A stretch of DNA of 12,863 nt from Actinomycetota bacterium (GTDB lineage: Bacteria > Actinomycetota > Actinomycetes > Nanopelagicales > Nanopelagicaceae), in NCBI GenBank assembly GCA_009697555.1, contig WLQV01000008.1, positions 1 through 12,863 of the forward strand. The letters run 5' to 3'. This document shows, in pieces, positions 1-7,093 of this stretch. A program made the position numbers and the translations under genes. Position 1 is the stretch's first letter, and each line of letters opens with the position of its first letter. A model generated the notes under the pieces. That model saw only the letters and a list, made by a program, of their open reading frames with translations, made no database searches and was not told the origin of the DNA.

Positions 1-914
1 ACGCCTTCGTAATCAAGTGGTACATCTAAATGTGCATCGGTAAAGATGGGAGTTGAGGAGCCACCAGGCGTCCAGAATTTCAAGCGATGTCCGGCGCGAA
101 TGCCGCCAGCAAGTTCCAGAATTTCACGCAGTGTGATTCCTAGCGGTGCTTCAAATTGTCCAGGATTTGTTACATGACCAGAGAGTGAATAGAGCGTGGT
201 TCCTTTGCTCTTCTCAGTTCCTAATGATTGATACCACTCTGCACCTTTGGCGACGATTGCTGGCACTGATGCAATTGATTCCACGTTATTAACCACAGTT
301 GGCCGCGCATACAAACCTGCAATTGCTGGGAATGGTGGGCGAAGACGTGGTTGGCCGCGGAAACCTTCAAGTGAATCAAGGAGCGCAGTCTCTTCACCGC
401 AGATGTAAGCACCAGCGCCGACGTGAAGTACGAGTTCTAGATCAACACCAGAACCAAAAATATTCTTACCTAGATGACCCGCTTTGTAAGCATCGTCAAT
501 TGCTTGCTGTACCCGGCGCACAACGTGAGTAACTTCGCCACGAATGTAAATAAATGCATACTTGGCGCGAATTGCGTAAGAAGCGATGATGCAACCTTCA
601 ATTAATACATGGGGATTCGCCATGAGCAGTGGCGTATCTTTACAAGTACCAGGCTCTGACTCATCGGCATTAACAACTAGGTAATGATCTTTATTGTCAC
701 CTTGTGGAATGAAGCCCCACTTCATACCGGTAGGAAATCCTGCGCCGCCGCGACCACGAAGGCCAGAATCTTTTACTAATTGAATAACTGCATCGGGCTC
801 CATCTTGAGCGCCTTAGCGGCTGCCTCATATCCACCATGGCGCTTGTATCCAGCAATTGTGAATGAATCTTTCTCATCCCAATGTGCCGAAAGTACTGGT
901 GCAAGTTTTGTCAT
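1..914 (-). CDS. nuoF: NADH-quinone oxidoreductase subunit F (NuoF), 3' part cut off by window edge
   Basis: NuoF is the FMN- and NADH-binding subunit of complex I and carries the N3 4Fe-4S cluster on the cytoplasmic arm. I translated the minus strand from the ATG at 914; it stays open for 304 codons to the left edge. Visible motifs are the glycine-rich flavin/NADH loop RGRGGAGFPTG at residues 53-63, ADESEPGTCKD at 83-93, and GAGAYICGEETALLDSLEG at 166-184, all diagnostic of NuoF/Nqo1. The C-terminal cysteines that bind N3 lie beyond the window, so about a third of the protein is missing. The ATG follows the nuoE TAA directly with no gap, and a GGGTGG-like ribosome site lies inside the end of nuoE. 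It should be translated as part of the nuo operon. Confidence 0.96.
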   Translation of the reverse strand, partial: MTKLAPVLSAHWDEKDSFTIAGYKRHGGYEAAAKALKMEPDAVIQLVKDSGLRGRGGAGFPTGMKWGFIPQGDNKDHYLVVNADESEPGTCKDTPLLMANPHVLIEGCIIASYAIRAKYAFIYIRGEVTHVVRRVQQAIDDAYKAGHLGKNIFGSGVDLELVLHVGAGAYICGEETALLDSLEGFRGQPRLRPPFPAIAGLYARPTVVNNVESIASVPAIVAKGAEWYQSLGTEKSKGTTLYSLSGHVTNPGQFEAPLGITLREILELAGGIRAGHRLKFWTPGGSSTPIFTDAHLDVPLDYEG

Positions 915-1541
915 TTATTTGCCACCCTTTGATAGCTTCAAACCAAGCAGTGATGGCTCGCCAGCTTGTACGCCTTCATTTGCTAAGCCATCGCTAATAC
1001 CAGCAAGAACTGCTGACGCTTGCTTCCATGTCACTAAAGAATTTGGACCACGAGTGGGTGCGGGTGGATTTCCACTGCGCATCTTGTCTACTAAATCTTT
1101 AGCTGATTCAACGGTCTGGTTATCGTAGAACTCCCAGTTGGCCATCATCACCGGTGCGTAATCGCAGGCAGCGTTGCACTCAATGTGTTCAAGTGAAACT
1201 TTGCCATCACTTGTTACGCCATCATTTTCAATTCCAAGATGATCTTTGAGTGCACCGAAAATTGCATCGCCACCCATAACTGCGCAGAGGGTATTTGTGC
1301 AAACACCAACGTGGTACTCGCCTACTGGGCGACGCTTGTACTGGGTATAGAAGGTTGCAACAGCGCTCACTTCTGCGGTTTCTAATTCAAGTAATTGTGC
1401 AATTAATTCAATTCCCTCACTTGTGACATAACCAGCAAGTGATTGCACATAATGAAGTAACGGCATGATTGCAGAGCGAGAGCGTGGGTAGCGCTTGATG
1501 ATTGAATCCATAATGGTTAATTGCTCAGATGTGTATGCCAT
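915..1541 (-). CDS. nuoE: NADH-quinone oxidoreductase subunit E (NuoE)
   Basis: NuoE is the thioredoxin-fold subunit of the complex I input module that holds the N1a 2Fe-2S cluster next to NuoF. The 208-residue product has the four expected cysteine ligands in C-x4-C and C-x3-C pairs: C81 and C86 in VCTNTLC, C122 and C126 in ECNAAC. The core is followed by a tail of about 50 residues (from roughly residue 157, with PPAPTRGPNSL) not found in the shorter E. coli protein. Tails of this kind are, as far as I know, usual in actinobacterial NuoE. The start ATG overlaps the nuoD stop by one base (TAATG), which suggests translational coupling. The stop abuts the nuoF ATG. Confidence 0.96.
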   Translation of the reverse strand: MAYTSEQLTIMDSIIKRYPRSRSAIMPLLHYVQSLAGYVTSEGIELIAQLLELETAEVSAVATFYTQYKRRPVGEYHVGVCTNTLCAVMGGDAIFGALKDHLGIENDGVTSDGKVSLEHIECNAACDYAPVMMANWEFYDNQTVESAKDLVDKMRSGNPPAPTRGPNSLVTWKQASAVLAGISDGLANEGVQAGEPSLLGLKLSKGGK

Positions 1542-2881
1542 TAGCGATCAACACCACCCATCACAGGATCGATTGATGCAACTGCACCGATGATGTCAGC
1601 TACTTGCGAGCCTTCACACATTGCAGAGGTTGCTTGAAGATTATTGAACGATGGTTCGCGGAAGTGCACGCGGTATGGGCGAGTTCCGCCGTCGGAGATC
1701 AAATGCACACCGAGTTCGCCGCGAGGAGATTCCACCGCGGTGTAACTCTGACCGGCAGGAACGCGGAAGCCTTCAGTTACTAACTTAAAGTGATGAATAA
1801 GTGATTCCATTGATGTGCCCATGATTTGGCGAATGTGTTCGAGTGAATTTCCTAGTCCATCGCCACCGAGTGCCAATTGTGATGGCCAGGCAATCTTCTT
1901 ATCGGCCACCATTACTGGTGCACCTTCTAGCTTCTCTAATTTATCTGCACATTGTTCGATGATTCGAAGTGATTGCTCTAATTCATTTACGCGAATTAAG
2001 AAGCGACCATAAACATCGCAGGTATCTGTTGTGACCACATCGAAGTTGTAATTCTCGTAACCGGAATACGGTTGCATCTTTCGCAAATCCCATGGCATTC
2101 CAGTTGAGCGCAAGACTGGGCCAGTAATTCCCAGCGTTGTACAGCCTGCTAGATCCAAGAAGCCAATACCTGCAGTGCGCTTCATCCAAATGGTATTTCC
2201 AACGAGCAACTTCTCATTATCTTTAAATGACTTGCGTAAATCCTTAACAGTCTCGCGAACCTTTGCAATTGCATTAGCTGGTAGATCTACTGCGACACCA
2301 CCAGGGCGAACATATGCCATGTTCATGCGAAGACCAGAAATCATTTCAAATACATCGAGAACTTTCTCGCGCTCACGGAAACAGAAAATCATCGGTGAAA
2401 GCGCACCAAGTTCGAGGGCTCCGGTGCCAAGTGCCACCATGTGGGAGGAGATGCGATTGAGCTCCATCATCATTACGCGAATTACATTGGCACGCTCTGG
2501 TACATCGTTGGTAATACCAAGCAACTTCTCTACACCTAAGCAATAAGCAGTCTCATTAAATAGCGGAGCTAAGTAATCCATACGAGTAACGAATGTGACG
2601 CCTTGTGTCCAACTACGGTATTCAGTGTTCTTCTCAATACCCGTGTGGAGATAGCCAATGCCACAGCGAACTTCAGTGACTGTTTCGCCCTCTAATTCAA
2701 GGACAAGTCGAAGTACGCCGTGAGTTGAAGGATGCTGTGGTCCCATGTTTACGACAACGCGCTCTTCTTTCGCTGCGCCAATTTCGGTAACTAAGGAATC
2801 CCAATCGCCACCAGTAACGGAGAAGACAGTACCTTCGGTGGTTTCACGCGAGGATGCATATGGATCGGCATAAGTGCTCAT
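1541..2881 (-). CDS. nuoD: NADH-quinone oxidoreductase subunit D (NuoD), 49-kDa type
   Basis: NuoD forms the quinone-reduction chamber of complex I together with NuoB. The 446-residue protein has [15 protein letters not shown] at 45-59, GYLHTGIEK at 76-84, MDYLAP at 101-106 and the C-terminal DPVMGGVDR ending. By comparison with characterised 49-kDa subunits, H54 (in STHG) and Y103 (in MDY) are the residues that coordinate the quinone headgroup; both are present. NuoD is a separate protein here, not fused to NuoC as in E. coli. The ATG overlaps the nuoC stop by one base (TAATG) and has a strong GGAGGT ribosome site ten bases upstream. The natural electron acceptor is expected to be menaquinone, since the men genes flank this operon. 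Confidence 0.97.
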   Translation of the reverse strand: MSTYADPYASSRETTEGTVFSVTGGDWDSLVTEIGAAKEERVVVNMGPQHPSTHGVLRLVLELEGETVTEVRCGIGYLHTGIEKNTEYRSWTQGVTFVTRMDYLAPLFNETAYCLGVEKLLGITNDVPERANVIRVMMMELNRISSHMVALGTGALELGALSPMIFCFREREKVLDVFEMISGLRMNMAYVRPGGVAVDLPANAIAKVRETVKDLRKSFKDNEKLLVGNTIWMKRTAGIGFLDLAGCTTLGITGPVLRSTGMPWDLRKMQPYSGYENYNFDVVTTDTCDVYGRFLIRVNELEQSLRIIEQCADKLEKLEGAPVMVADKKIAWPSQLALGGDGLGNSLEHIRQIMGTSMESLIHHFKLVTEGFRVPAGQSYTAVESPRGELGVHLISDGGTRPYRVHFREPSFNNLQATSAMCEGSQVADIIGAVASIDPVMGGVDR

Positions 2882-3513
2882 TAGCGATATGACCTCCGCT
2901 CATTTGGTGGTGGAGTCTCTGCACCTTTGTACTCAACGCTAATTCCGCCGAGTGCATAATCTTTACGTTGTGGATGTCCGCGCCAATCATCTGGCATCAA
3001 GATGCGAGTTAATCCTGGATGGCCATCGAAAATAATTCCAAACATGTCAAAAGTTTCACGTTCATTCCAATTGCAACCTGCCCAAACTTCAACGAGTGAA
3101 GCAAGGTGCGGATCAGAATCTGGAACTGAAACCTCTAAGCGAATTCGCTGATTTTTTGTCATTGATAGCAAGTGATAAACCGCGTGTAGTTCGCGATTTT
3201 CATCAGCTGGGTAATGTGCACCACTCACTCCCACGCACATTTCAAAAAGTAATTTGTCGCGAAGAATTAAAGCAACTTCCATCAACCGAACTCGCTTGAT
3301 GTGGAGCGTGAGTTCGCCGCGATCGACAACTACTCGCTCAATTGCATCTGCAAAATCTGGATAGGCGCGCTCTAGATCATCTGCAACTTGATCGAAGTAA
3401 CTTCCAAATGGGCGCTCTGCAGATCCAAGTGAAAAAACGCTACGAACCAATCCGCCATAACCTGAAGTGTCACCGCTACCAGTGGCACCAAACATTCCAC
3501 TTTGCTCGCTCAT
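2881..3513 (-). CDS. nuoC: NADH-quinone oxidoreductase subunit C (NuoC), 30-kDa type
   Basis: NuoC is a connecting subunit of the complex I peripheral arm. The 210-residue product has the 30-kDa subunit signature [13 protein letters not shown] at 148-160, then the conserved [15 protein letters not shown] at 172-186. The first 35 residues are rich in Gly and Ser and look unstructured, as is common for actinobacterial NuoC. The start chosen (3513) overlaps the nuoB stop in an ATGA arrangement, with an AAGGGA ribosome site just upstream. The stop overlaps the nuoD start by one base. Nothing looks damaged. Confidence 0.95.
   Translation of the reverse strand: MSEQSGMFGATGSGDTSGYGGLVRSVFSLGSAERPFGSYFDQVADDLERAYPDFADAIERVVVDRGELTLHIKRVRLMEVALILRDKLLFEMCVGVSGAHYPADENRELHAVYHLLSMTKNQRIRLEVSVPDSDPHLASLVEVWAGCNWNERETFDMFGIIFDGHPGLTRILMPDDWRGHPQRKDYALGGISVEYKGAETPPPNERRSYR
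2892..2897 (-). promoter_or_regulatory. Strong Shine-Dalgarno site for nuoD
   Basis: GGAGGT on the minus strand lies inside the last codons of nuoC, ten bases before the nuoD ATG at 2881. It is one of the few consensus ribosome sites in the window and supports nuoD starting at that ATG. Confidence 0.7.
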
Positions 3514-4076
3514 CGCAGAAGTCCCTTCAGCTCAATAGTGGGCTTTGCGGCGAGCGCTGCTGCTTCAACTTCCTTGATAATGCGTTCCCGATTTGGTCCA
3601 AGTTTTTCTTCATAAATATTCTCGTGAAGTTTCAAAATTGCATCCATCAACATCTCAGGACGTGGTGGGCAACCTGGCAGATAAATATCAACGGGAACCA
3701 CGTGATCGACACCTTGCACAATTGCATAGTTATTAAACATTCCGCCGGAAGATGCACAAGCACCCATTGCAATTACCCATTTAGGCGCTGCCATTTGATC
3801 GTAAATCTGTCGAAGTACTGGCGCCATCTTGTTAGAGACTCGGCCCGCAACGATCATTAAATCTGCTTGGCGTGGGGATGCGCGGAAAACTTCCATTCCA
3901 AATCGAGCTAAGTCATAGCGTCCAGCACCGGCTGCCATCATTTCAATTGCGCAGCAAGCCAAACCAAATGTTGCGGGCCAGAGTGAGTTCTTGCGCATGT
4001 AACCGGCAAGTTTCTCAACTGAAGTGAGCAAGAAGCCACTAGGTAATTTCTCTTCTAAACCCACAATTAATCCCAT
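3510..4076 (-). CDS. nuoB: NADH-quinone oxidoreductase subunit B (NuoB), PSST type
   Basis: NuoB carries the terminal N2 4Fe-4S cluster, which passes electrons to quinone at the NuoD interface. The 188-residue protein shows all four N2 ligands: the tandem C41-C42 in [11 protein letters not shown]107 in GACASSGG and C136 in [17 protein letters not shown] (53-62) and [11 protein letters not shown] (71-81) are also typical. The ATG at 4076 overlaps the end of nuoA by ten bases in another frame. The stop overlaps the nuoC start as ATGA. The C-terminal 40 residues are an Ala/Lys/Glu-rich extension of the usual bacterial kind. Confidence 0.97.
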   Translation of the reverse strand: MGLIVGLEEKLPSGFLLTSVEKLAGYMRKNSLWPATFGLACCAIEMMAAGAGRYDLARFGMEVFRASPRQADLMIVAGRVSNKMAPVLRQIYDQMAAPKWVIAMGACASSGGMFNNYAIVQGVDHVVPVDIYLPGCPPRPEMLMDAILKLHENIYEEKLGPNRERIIKEVEAAALAAKPTIELKGLLR

Positions 4077-4438
4077 TCCAATCCACCGCGGCGCCAGACA
4101 TAGGCATACGCAACAAAGACTGTAGCAATGAAGATAACCATCTCAACTAAGCCAAAGACTCCGAGCTTGTCGAATGTAACAGCCCAGGGATAAAGGAAAA
4201 CAATTTCAATGTCGAAGATAATAAAGAGCATTGCAGTTAAGAAATATTTAACTGGAAAGCGTCCACCATCTGCAGCTTGTGGACTTGGTTCGATTCCGCA
4301 CTCATACGCTTCTAACTTTGCGCGGTTGTAACGCTTCGGCCCAGTGAGCGCGGCTGCGACAATAGAGAAGGCAGCAAAACCGAAGCCGAAGGCTCCGATT
4401 GCGAGAATCGGTACATATGGATTCGAAGCGGAACTCAT
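4067..4438 (-). CDS. nuoA: NADH-quinone oxidoreductase subunit A (NuoA)
   Basis: NuoA is a small membrane subunit of complex I at the junction of the peripheral and membrane arms. With the ATG at 4438 the protein is 123 residues, close to family length, with three membrane segments near residues 9-31, 63-87 and 94-115. YECG (45-48) lies in the loop after the first helix, and acidic residues D76 and E78 sit in FDIEIV of the second helix, as in the family. The frame stays open to an upstream ATG at 4513, but that start would overlap the end of menG by 32 bases and add 25 residues absent from the family. A TAGTAT -10 box also lies between that ATG and 4438, so I prefer 4438. It is the first gene of the nuo operon. 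Confidence 0.94.
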   Translation of the reverse strand: MSSASNPYVPILAIGAFGFGFAAFSIVAAALTGPKRYNRAKLEAYECGIEPSPQAADGGRFPVKYFLTAMLFIIFDIEIVFLYPWAVTFDKLGVFGLVEMVIFIATVFVAYAYVWRRGGLEWD

Positions 4439-4448
4439 AATGAGCGTA

Positions 4449-4454
4449 ATACTA
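4449..4454 (-). promoter_or_regulatory. Candidate -10 box of the nuo operon promoter
   Basis: TAGTAT (minus strand, 4454 to 4449) matches the TAnnnT -10 consensus and lies ten bases before the preferred nuoA ATG. Transcription would begin about three or four bases ahead of the start codon, giving an almost leaderless message. The -35 is weak (TTTACT with a 15-base spacer, or TATTTA with 17). It falls in the 43-bp gap after the menG stop, so nuo could be transcribed from here as well as by read-through from menG. Confidence 0.45.
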
Positions 4455-4481
4455 GGGTGGCTCAGCGGGAGTAAATACCCG

Positions 4482-5174
4482 TTATGGCTTTCTTGCGCTG
4501 TGAACTGCGACAACCCCGCCCGTTAAGTTCTGCCATCCGACCCCGGCCCAGCCAGCCGCGCTGATGCGAAGGGCCAAATTGGCTTGATCTGGCCAGGCTC
4601 GAATTGATTCAGCCAAATAAATGTAGGCATCAGGGTTGCTGGCCACTTTCCGGGCAATGACCGGAAGGGCGCGCATTAAGTAATTGGTGTAGATCAGGCG
4701 AAATGGCTTCCAGGTTGGTTGGGAAAATTCGGTGACAACAATTCGGCCACCACTTTTAGTAACTCTTAAACATTCGCGGAGTGCCTTATCGAAGTCTGCC
4801 GTGTTGCGAAGTCCAAAGGAAATTGTGACTAGGTCAAATTCATTATCTTTAAATTGCAAATTCAGTGCATCGGCTTTCACAAAATTGAGTTTCGGATATC
4901 TCTTTCTTCCCGCATTTAACATTCCTTCAGAGAAATCGGCTGAGATAACTTCGGCACCTGCTGCTGCAAGTGGTTCACTTGAGGAGCCAGTTCCTGCCGC
5001 AAGATCGAGAATGCGCATTCCTGATTGAGGAGCAATTACTGCGGTTGTTGAACGACGCCAAGCTTTGGTGCGTCCTAAACTCAATAAGTCATTAAGTAAG
5101 TCATAGCGCTTTGCAACGCCATCGAACATGGCGGCAACTTCATCTGGGTCTTTATTGAGATTCGCTCGTGCCAC
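4482..5174 (-). CDS. menG: Demethylmenaquinone methyltransferase (MenG/UbiE family)
   Basis: This enzyme performs the last step of menaquinone synthesis, SAM-dependent C-methylation of demethylmenaquinone at the membrane. The 230-residue protein is a class I methyltransferase. It has SAM motif I DLAAGTGSS at 57-65, an acidic residue at D80 in ISADFSEGML for the ribose, and the UbiE/MenG signature SFGLRN at 119-124, followed by LRVTKSGGRIVVTEFS at 136-151. The start is a GTG and is forced: an in-frame TAG lies five codons upstream and the codons between are not start codons. No strong ribosome site is seen, so the message may be leaderless. In an organism with the classical men genes nearby, the substrate is demethylmenaquinone rather than a ubiquinone precursor. 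It is followed after 43 bp by nuoA. Confidence 0.95.
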   Translation of the reverse strand: MARANLNKDPDEVAAMFDGVAKRYDLLNDLLSLGRTKAWRRSTTAVIAPQSGMRILDLAAGTGSSSEPLAAAGAEVISADFSEGMLNAGRKRYPKLNFVKADALNLQFKDNEFDLVTISFGLRNTADFDKALRECLRVTKSGGRIVVTEFSQPTWKPFRLIYTNYLMRALPVIARKVASNPDAYIYLAESIRAWPDQANLALRISAAGWAGVGWQNLTGGVVAVHSARKP

Positions 5175-5180
5175 CTGCTC

Positions 5181-5186
5181 ATTCTG
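5181..5186 (-). promoter_or_regulatory. Candidate -10 box for leaderless menG
   Basis: CAGAAT (minus strand, 5186 to 5181) sits six bases before the forced GTG of menG. It matches TAnnnT except at the first base. The spacing is the same as for the better -10 boxes before bioY and the gene at 12476, which suggests transcription begins at the GTG itself. The call is weak because of the mismatch and because no clear -35 is visible. Confidence 0.3.
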
Positions 5187-5212
5187 CTAGTACCTTCGGT
5201 CTAGAACAACTC

Positions 5213-5227
5213 AGATCAGGGAGATCT
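5213..5227. promoter_or_regulatory. Palindrome AGATC-N5-GATCT between menG and bioY
   Basis: A perfect five-base inverted repeat with a five-base spacer lies in the divergent region. Its centre (5220) is 46 bases from the menG start and 47 bases from the bioY start, so it is placed symmetrically, in a position usual for an activator or shared regulator if both messages are leaderless. The same arms and spacer length recur at 12457-12471. The regulator is unknown. Confidence 0.35.
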
Positions 5228-5229
5228 AC

Positions 5230-5260
5230 TTGGGCGTAACCATTGAGCATGGTTTAAGGT
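5230..5260 (+). promoter_or_regulatory. bioY promoter (leaderless type)
   Basis: TAAGGT at 5255-5260 fits the actinobacterial TAnnnT -10 consensus and ends six bases before the bioY ATG, which would make the A of the ATG the first transcribed base. TTGGGC at 5230-5235 is a possible -35 with a longish 19-base spacer. The TAA inside the -10 box is also an in-frame stop, so no upstream start is possible. Confidence 0.5.
5238..5254. promoter_or_regulatory. Candidate operator AACCAT-N5-ATGGTT inside the bioY promoter
   Basis: A perfect six-base inverted repeat with a five-base spacer fills the space between the candidate -35 and -10 boxes of bioY and touches the -10. A protein bound here would block polymerase, as biotin repressors do at biotin transport genes. 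The arms contain AACC...GGTT, which recalls BirA-type operators, but the spacing is far shorter than the classical one. I cannot assign it to BirA, BioQ or BioR. Confidence 0.4.
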
Positions 5261-5266
5261 AGAGCC

Positions 5267-5863
5267 ATGTCAATTTCATTCTCTGGCCCAACACTTCGCC
5301 ATGCCCTAGTTACAAAGAGCACAGTTGCTACACACCTCATGCTCGTTACGGGTGGCGTCGCCTTTCTTGCCCTGCTTGCGCAGATTTCACTTCCTATCCC
5401 AGGTTCACCAGTTCCAGTAACTGGTCAGACACTTGGCGTGCTTCTCATTGGTAGCAGTTACGGCGCAGCACTTGGCAGTGCCACATTCCTTTCTTACCTT
5501 CTTATTGGCATCGCAGGGGCACCAGTATTTGCCCACCAAGGTGCCGGACTTTCACGTCTACTCGGCGCAACAGGTGGTTATCTCGTCGGAATGCTCCTTG
5601 CTACCTACTTAGTTGGCTATCTATCTGGTCGCAAATGGGATCAACGTATTCAAACTTCAATTTTTACAATGCTTGCTGGCTCCGTAGTGACATTTACCTT
5701 CGGTTTAATTTGGTTGCAGGCTTACACCGATAAGAGTTGGAGCTGGACTTTCAATGCAGGTCTTACGCCATTTCTTCTTGGTGAAGCAATAAAAATTGGA
5801 ATTGCCGGAACTTCACTCCCCGTTATTTGGCGAGTAGTTCAAAAGCGACTCAACTCCAAATAA
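5267..5863 (+). CDS. bioY: Biotin transporter S component BioY
   Basis: BioY is the substrate-binding membrane component of ECF-type biotin uptake. The 198-residue protein is hydrophobic with about six predicted helices. It has the family hallmark PIPGSPVPVTGQTLGVLLIG at 43-62, followed by GAALGSATFLSYLLIGIAG at 66-84 and GATGGYLVGML at 100-110, which contain the small-residue motifs that contact biotin and the T subunit. No bioM or bioN lies next to it, so it probably uses a shared energising module (EcfA/A'/T) encoded elsewhere, or works alone. The ATG is preceded by an in-frame stop and has no ribosome site, which fits a leaderless message. The stop is three bases before the GTG of menF, so the two are probably co-transcribed. 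Confidence 0.95.
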   Translation: MSISFSGPTLRHALVTKSTVATHLMLVTGGVAFLALLAQISLPIPGSPVPVTGQTLGVLLIGSSYGAALGSATFLSYLLIGIAGAPVFAHQGAGLSRLLGATGGYLVGMLLATYLVGYLSGRKWDQRIQTSIFTMLAGSVVTFTFGLIWLQAYTDKSWSWTFNAGLTPFLLGEAIKIGIAGTSLPVIWRVVQKRLNSK

Positions 5864-5866
5864 TTT

Positions 5867-7093
5867 GTGTCGCATCTAATTCCAGTTACCACCACTCTCT
5901 TAGGTGGACATCTACCACTGCTTGATCTACTCAGTGATGACACTTCCCTTTCCTGGGTTCGTGGTGACGATGGATTAGTTGCCTGGGGTGAACATGCCCG
6001 CGTTAGCGTCTTTGGTCCTAATCGCTTTCGTGATGCACGCAATTGGTGGCACGAACAACTCAAGACTTTCTCAATTTCTAATTCGGTAAATGGTGCAGGT
6101 ACTGGACCAGTTCTCTTCTCCTCCTTCTCATTCTCCGAAGATGAAGAATCAATTCTTATCATTCCTAAAGTTGTAATTGGCAAACGAGGAAATAAGGATT
6201 GGATCACCTGGATCGGGACCCAGGGCCAACCAGAGTTGCCCACTACGGCTGCACCTGAACGAGTAAGTGAATTTGAGTGGCAAAGTGGATCACTCTCTGC
6301 TTCTGAGTGGAAAGAACGTGTTGCACAAGCAATCGAAATCATTAAAAGTGATGACCTCGACAAAGTTGTACTTGCGCGAGATCTCGTTGCAAAAACAGAT
6401 AGTGAGATTGATGTTGTAAGAATTCTGCGCAAACTTGCGGCGCATTACCCACAGACCTGGATATTTACAGTGGCTGGATTGGTTGGGGCTACCCCAGAAC
6501 TTCTGCTGCGCCTCAATCGCGGCATGGTTACTTCTCGCGTACTTGCCGGCACTATCCGCAAAACTGGAGATGATGCTCAAGATTTGCCACTTGCTGCCTC
6601 GCTTGCACGCTCCTCGAAAGATTTGGAAGAGCATGAATATGCGGTGCGTTCTGTAGCTCACTCACTTGAACCATTCTGCTCTTCCACAAATGTGCCAGAG
6701 GCGCCATTTGTTCTGCATTTAGAGAATGTTATGCACTTAGCAACCGATGTCACTGGCGTAATAACTGAAGCAATTAATCATGTAGATGTATTTACTTTAA
6801 TTGAGCAACTCCATCCATCTGCGGCGGTCTGCGGCACGCCTACCCAATTTGCTCGAAATGTTATTCAGAATTTAGAGGGCATGAAGCGCGCCCGTTATGC
6901 CGGGCCAGTAGGTTGGATCGATGCTCGTGGCGATGGTGAAATCGGTATCGCACTTCGTTGCGGATTGATTGAAGCCGGCCAAATACGCCTCTTTGCTGGC
7001 TGTGGAATTGTTGCAGGATCTAACCCAGATGATGAACTGGCAGAGAGTGAAGCTAAATTACTTCCGATGAAGATGAGTTTAGAGCGAGGCTAA
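5867..7093 (+). CDS. menF: Isochorismate synthase (MenF/EntC family)
   Basis: This enzyme converts chorismate to isochorismate, the first committed step of menaquinone synthesis. The 408-residue product has the chorismate-binding domain in its C-terminal two thirds. The lysine expected to activate water is K166 in DKVVLAR. RVLAGTIRKTG lies at 224-234, the SSKDLEEHEYAV block at 249-260 contains the E255-H256 pair, LHPSAAVCGTP spans 315-325, and the glycine-rich GPVGW and FAGCGIVAGSNPDDELAESE (376-395) close the active site and carry Mg-binding glutamates. Salicylate synthase and EntC are alternatives in the same fold, but the surrounding men genes make MenF the natural reading. The GTG start follows bioY by three bases with no ribosome site, which implies coupled translation. 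The 3' end overlaps menD on the other strand by 15 bp. Confidence 0.93.
   Translation: MSHLIPVTTTLLGGHLPLLDLLSDDTSLSWVRGDDGLVAWGEHARVSVFGPNRFRDARNWWHEQLKTFSISNSVNGAGTGPVLFSSFSFSEDEESILIIPKVVIGKRGNKDWITWIGTQGQPELPTTAAPERVSEFEWQSGSLSASEWKERVAQAIEIIKSDDLDKVVLARDLVAKTDSEIDVVRILRKLAAHYPQTWIFTVAGLVGATPELLLRLNRGMVTSRVLAGTIRKTGDDAQDLPLAASLARSSKDLEEHEYAVRSVAHSLEPFCSSTNVPEAPFVLHLENVMHLATDVTGVITEAINHVDVFTLIEQLHPSAAVCGTPTQFARNVIQNLEGMKRARYAGPVGWIDARGDGEIGIALRCGLIEAGQIRLFAGCGIVAGSNPDDELAESEAKLLPMKMSLERG

Noticed and set aside
805..1128. 107-codon plus-strand frame spanning nuoF and nuoE
   Set aside because: Antisense to conserved coding sequence with both nuo genes intact in their own frames.
3342..3860. 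172-codon plus-strand frame opposite nuoC and nuoB
   Set aside because: It is antisense to two well-identified genes, has a His/Cys/Asn-rich composition unlike a real protein, and matches no family I recognise.
4465..4481. Small GC-rich hairpin (CGGG...CCCG) between menG and nuoA as a terminator
   Set aside because: The stem is only about four to six pairs with a bulge and has no following T-run, so it would not terminate transcription.
4439..4513. 25-codon N-terminal extension of nuoA from an upstream ATG
   Set aside because: It would overlap the end of menG, adds residues not seen in the family, and contains a good -10 box for a start at 4438.
5839..6432. 197-codon minus-strand frame opposite menF
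   Set aside because: Ser/Arg-rich shadow of menF on the other strand, with no recognisable motif or promoter.
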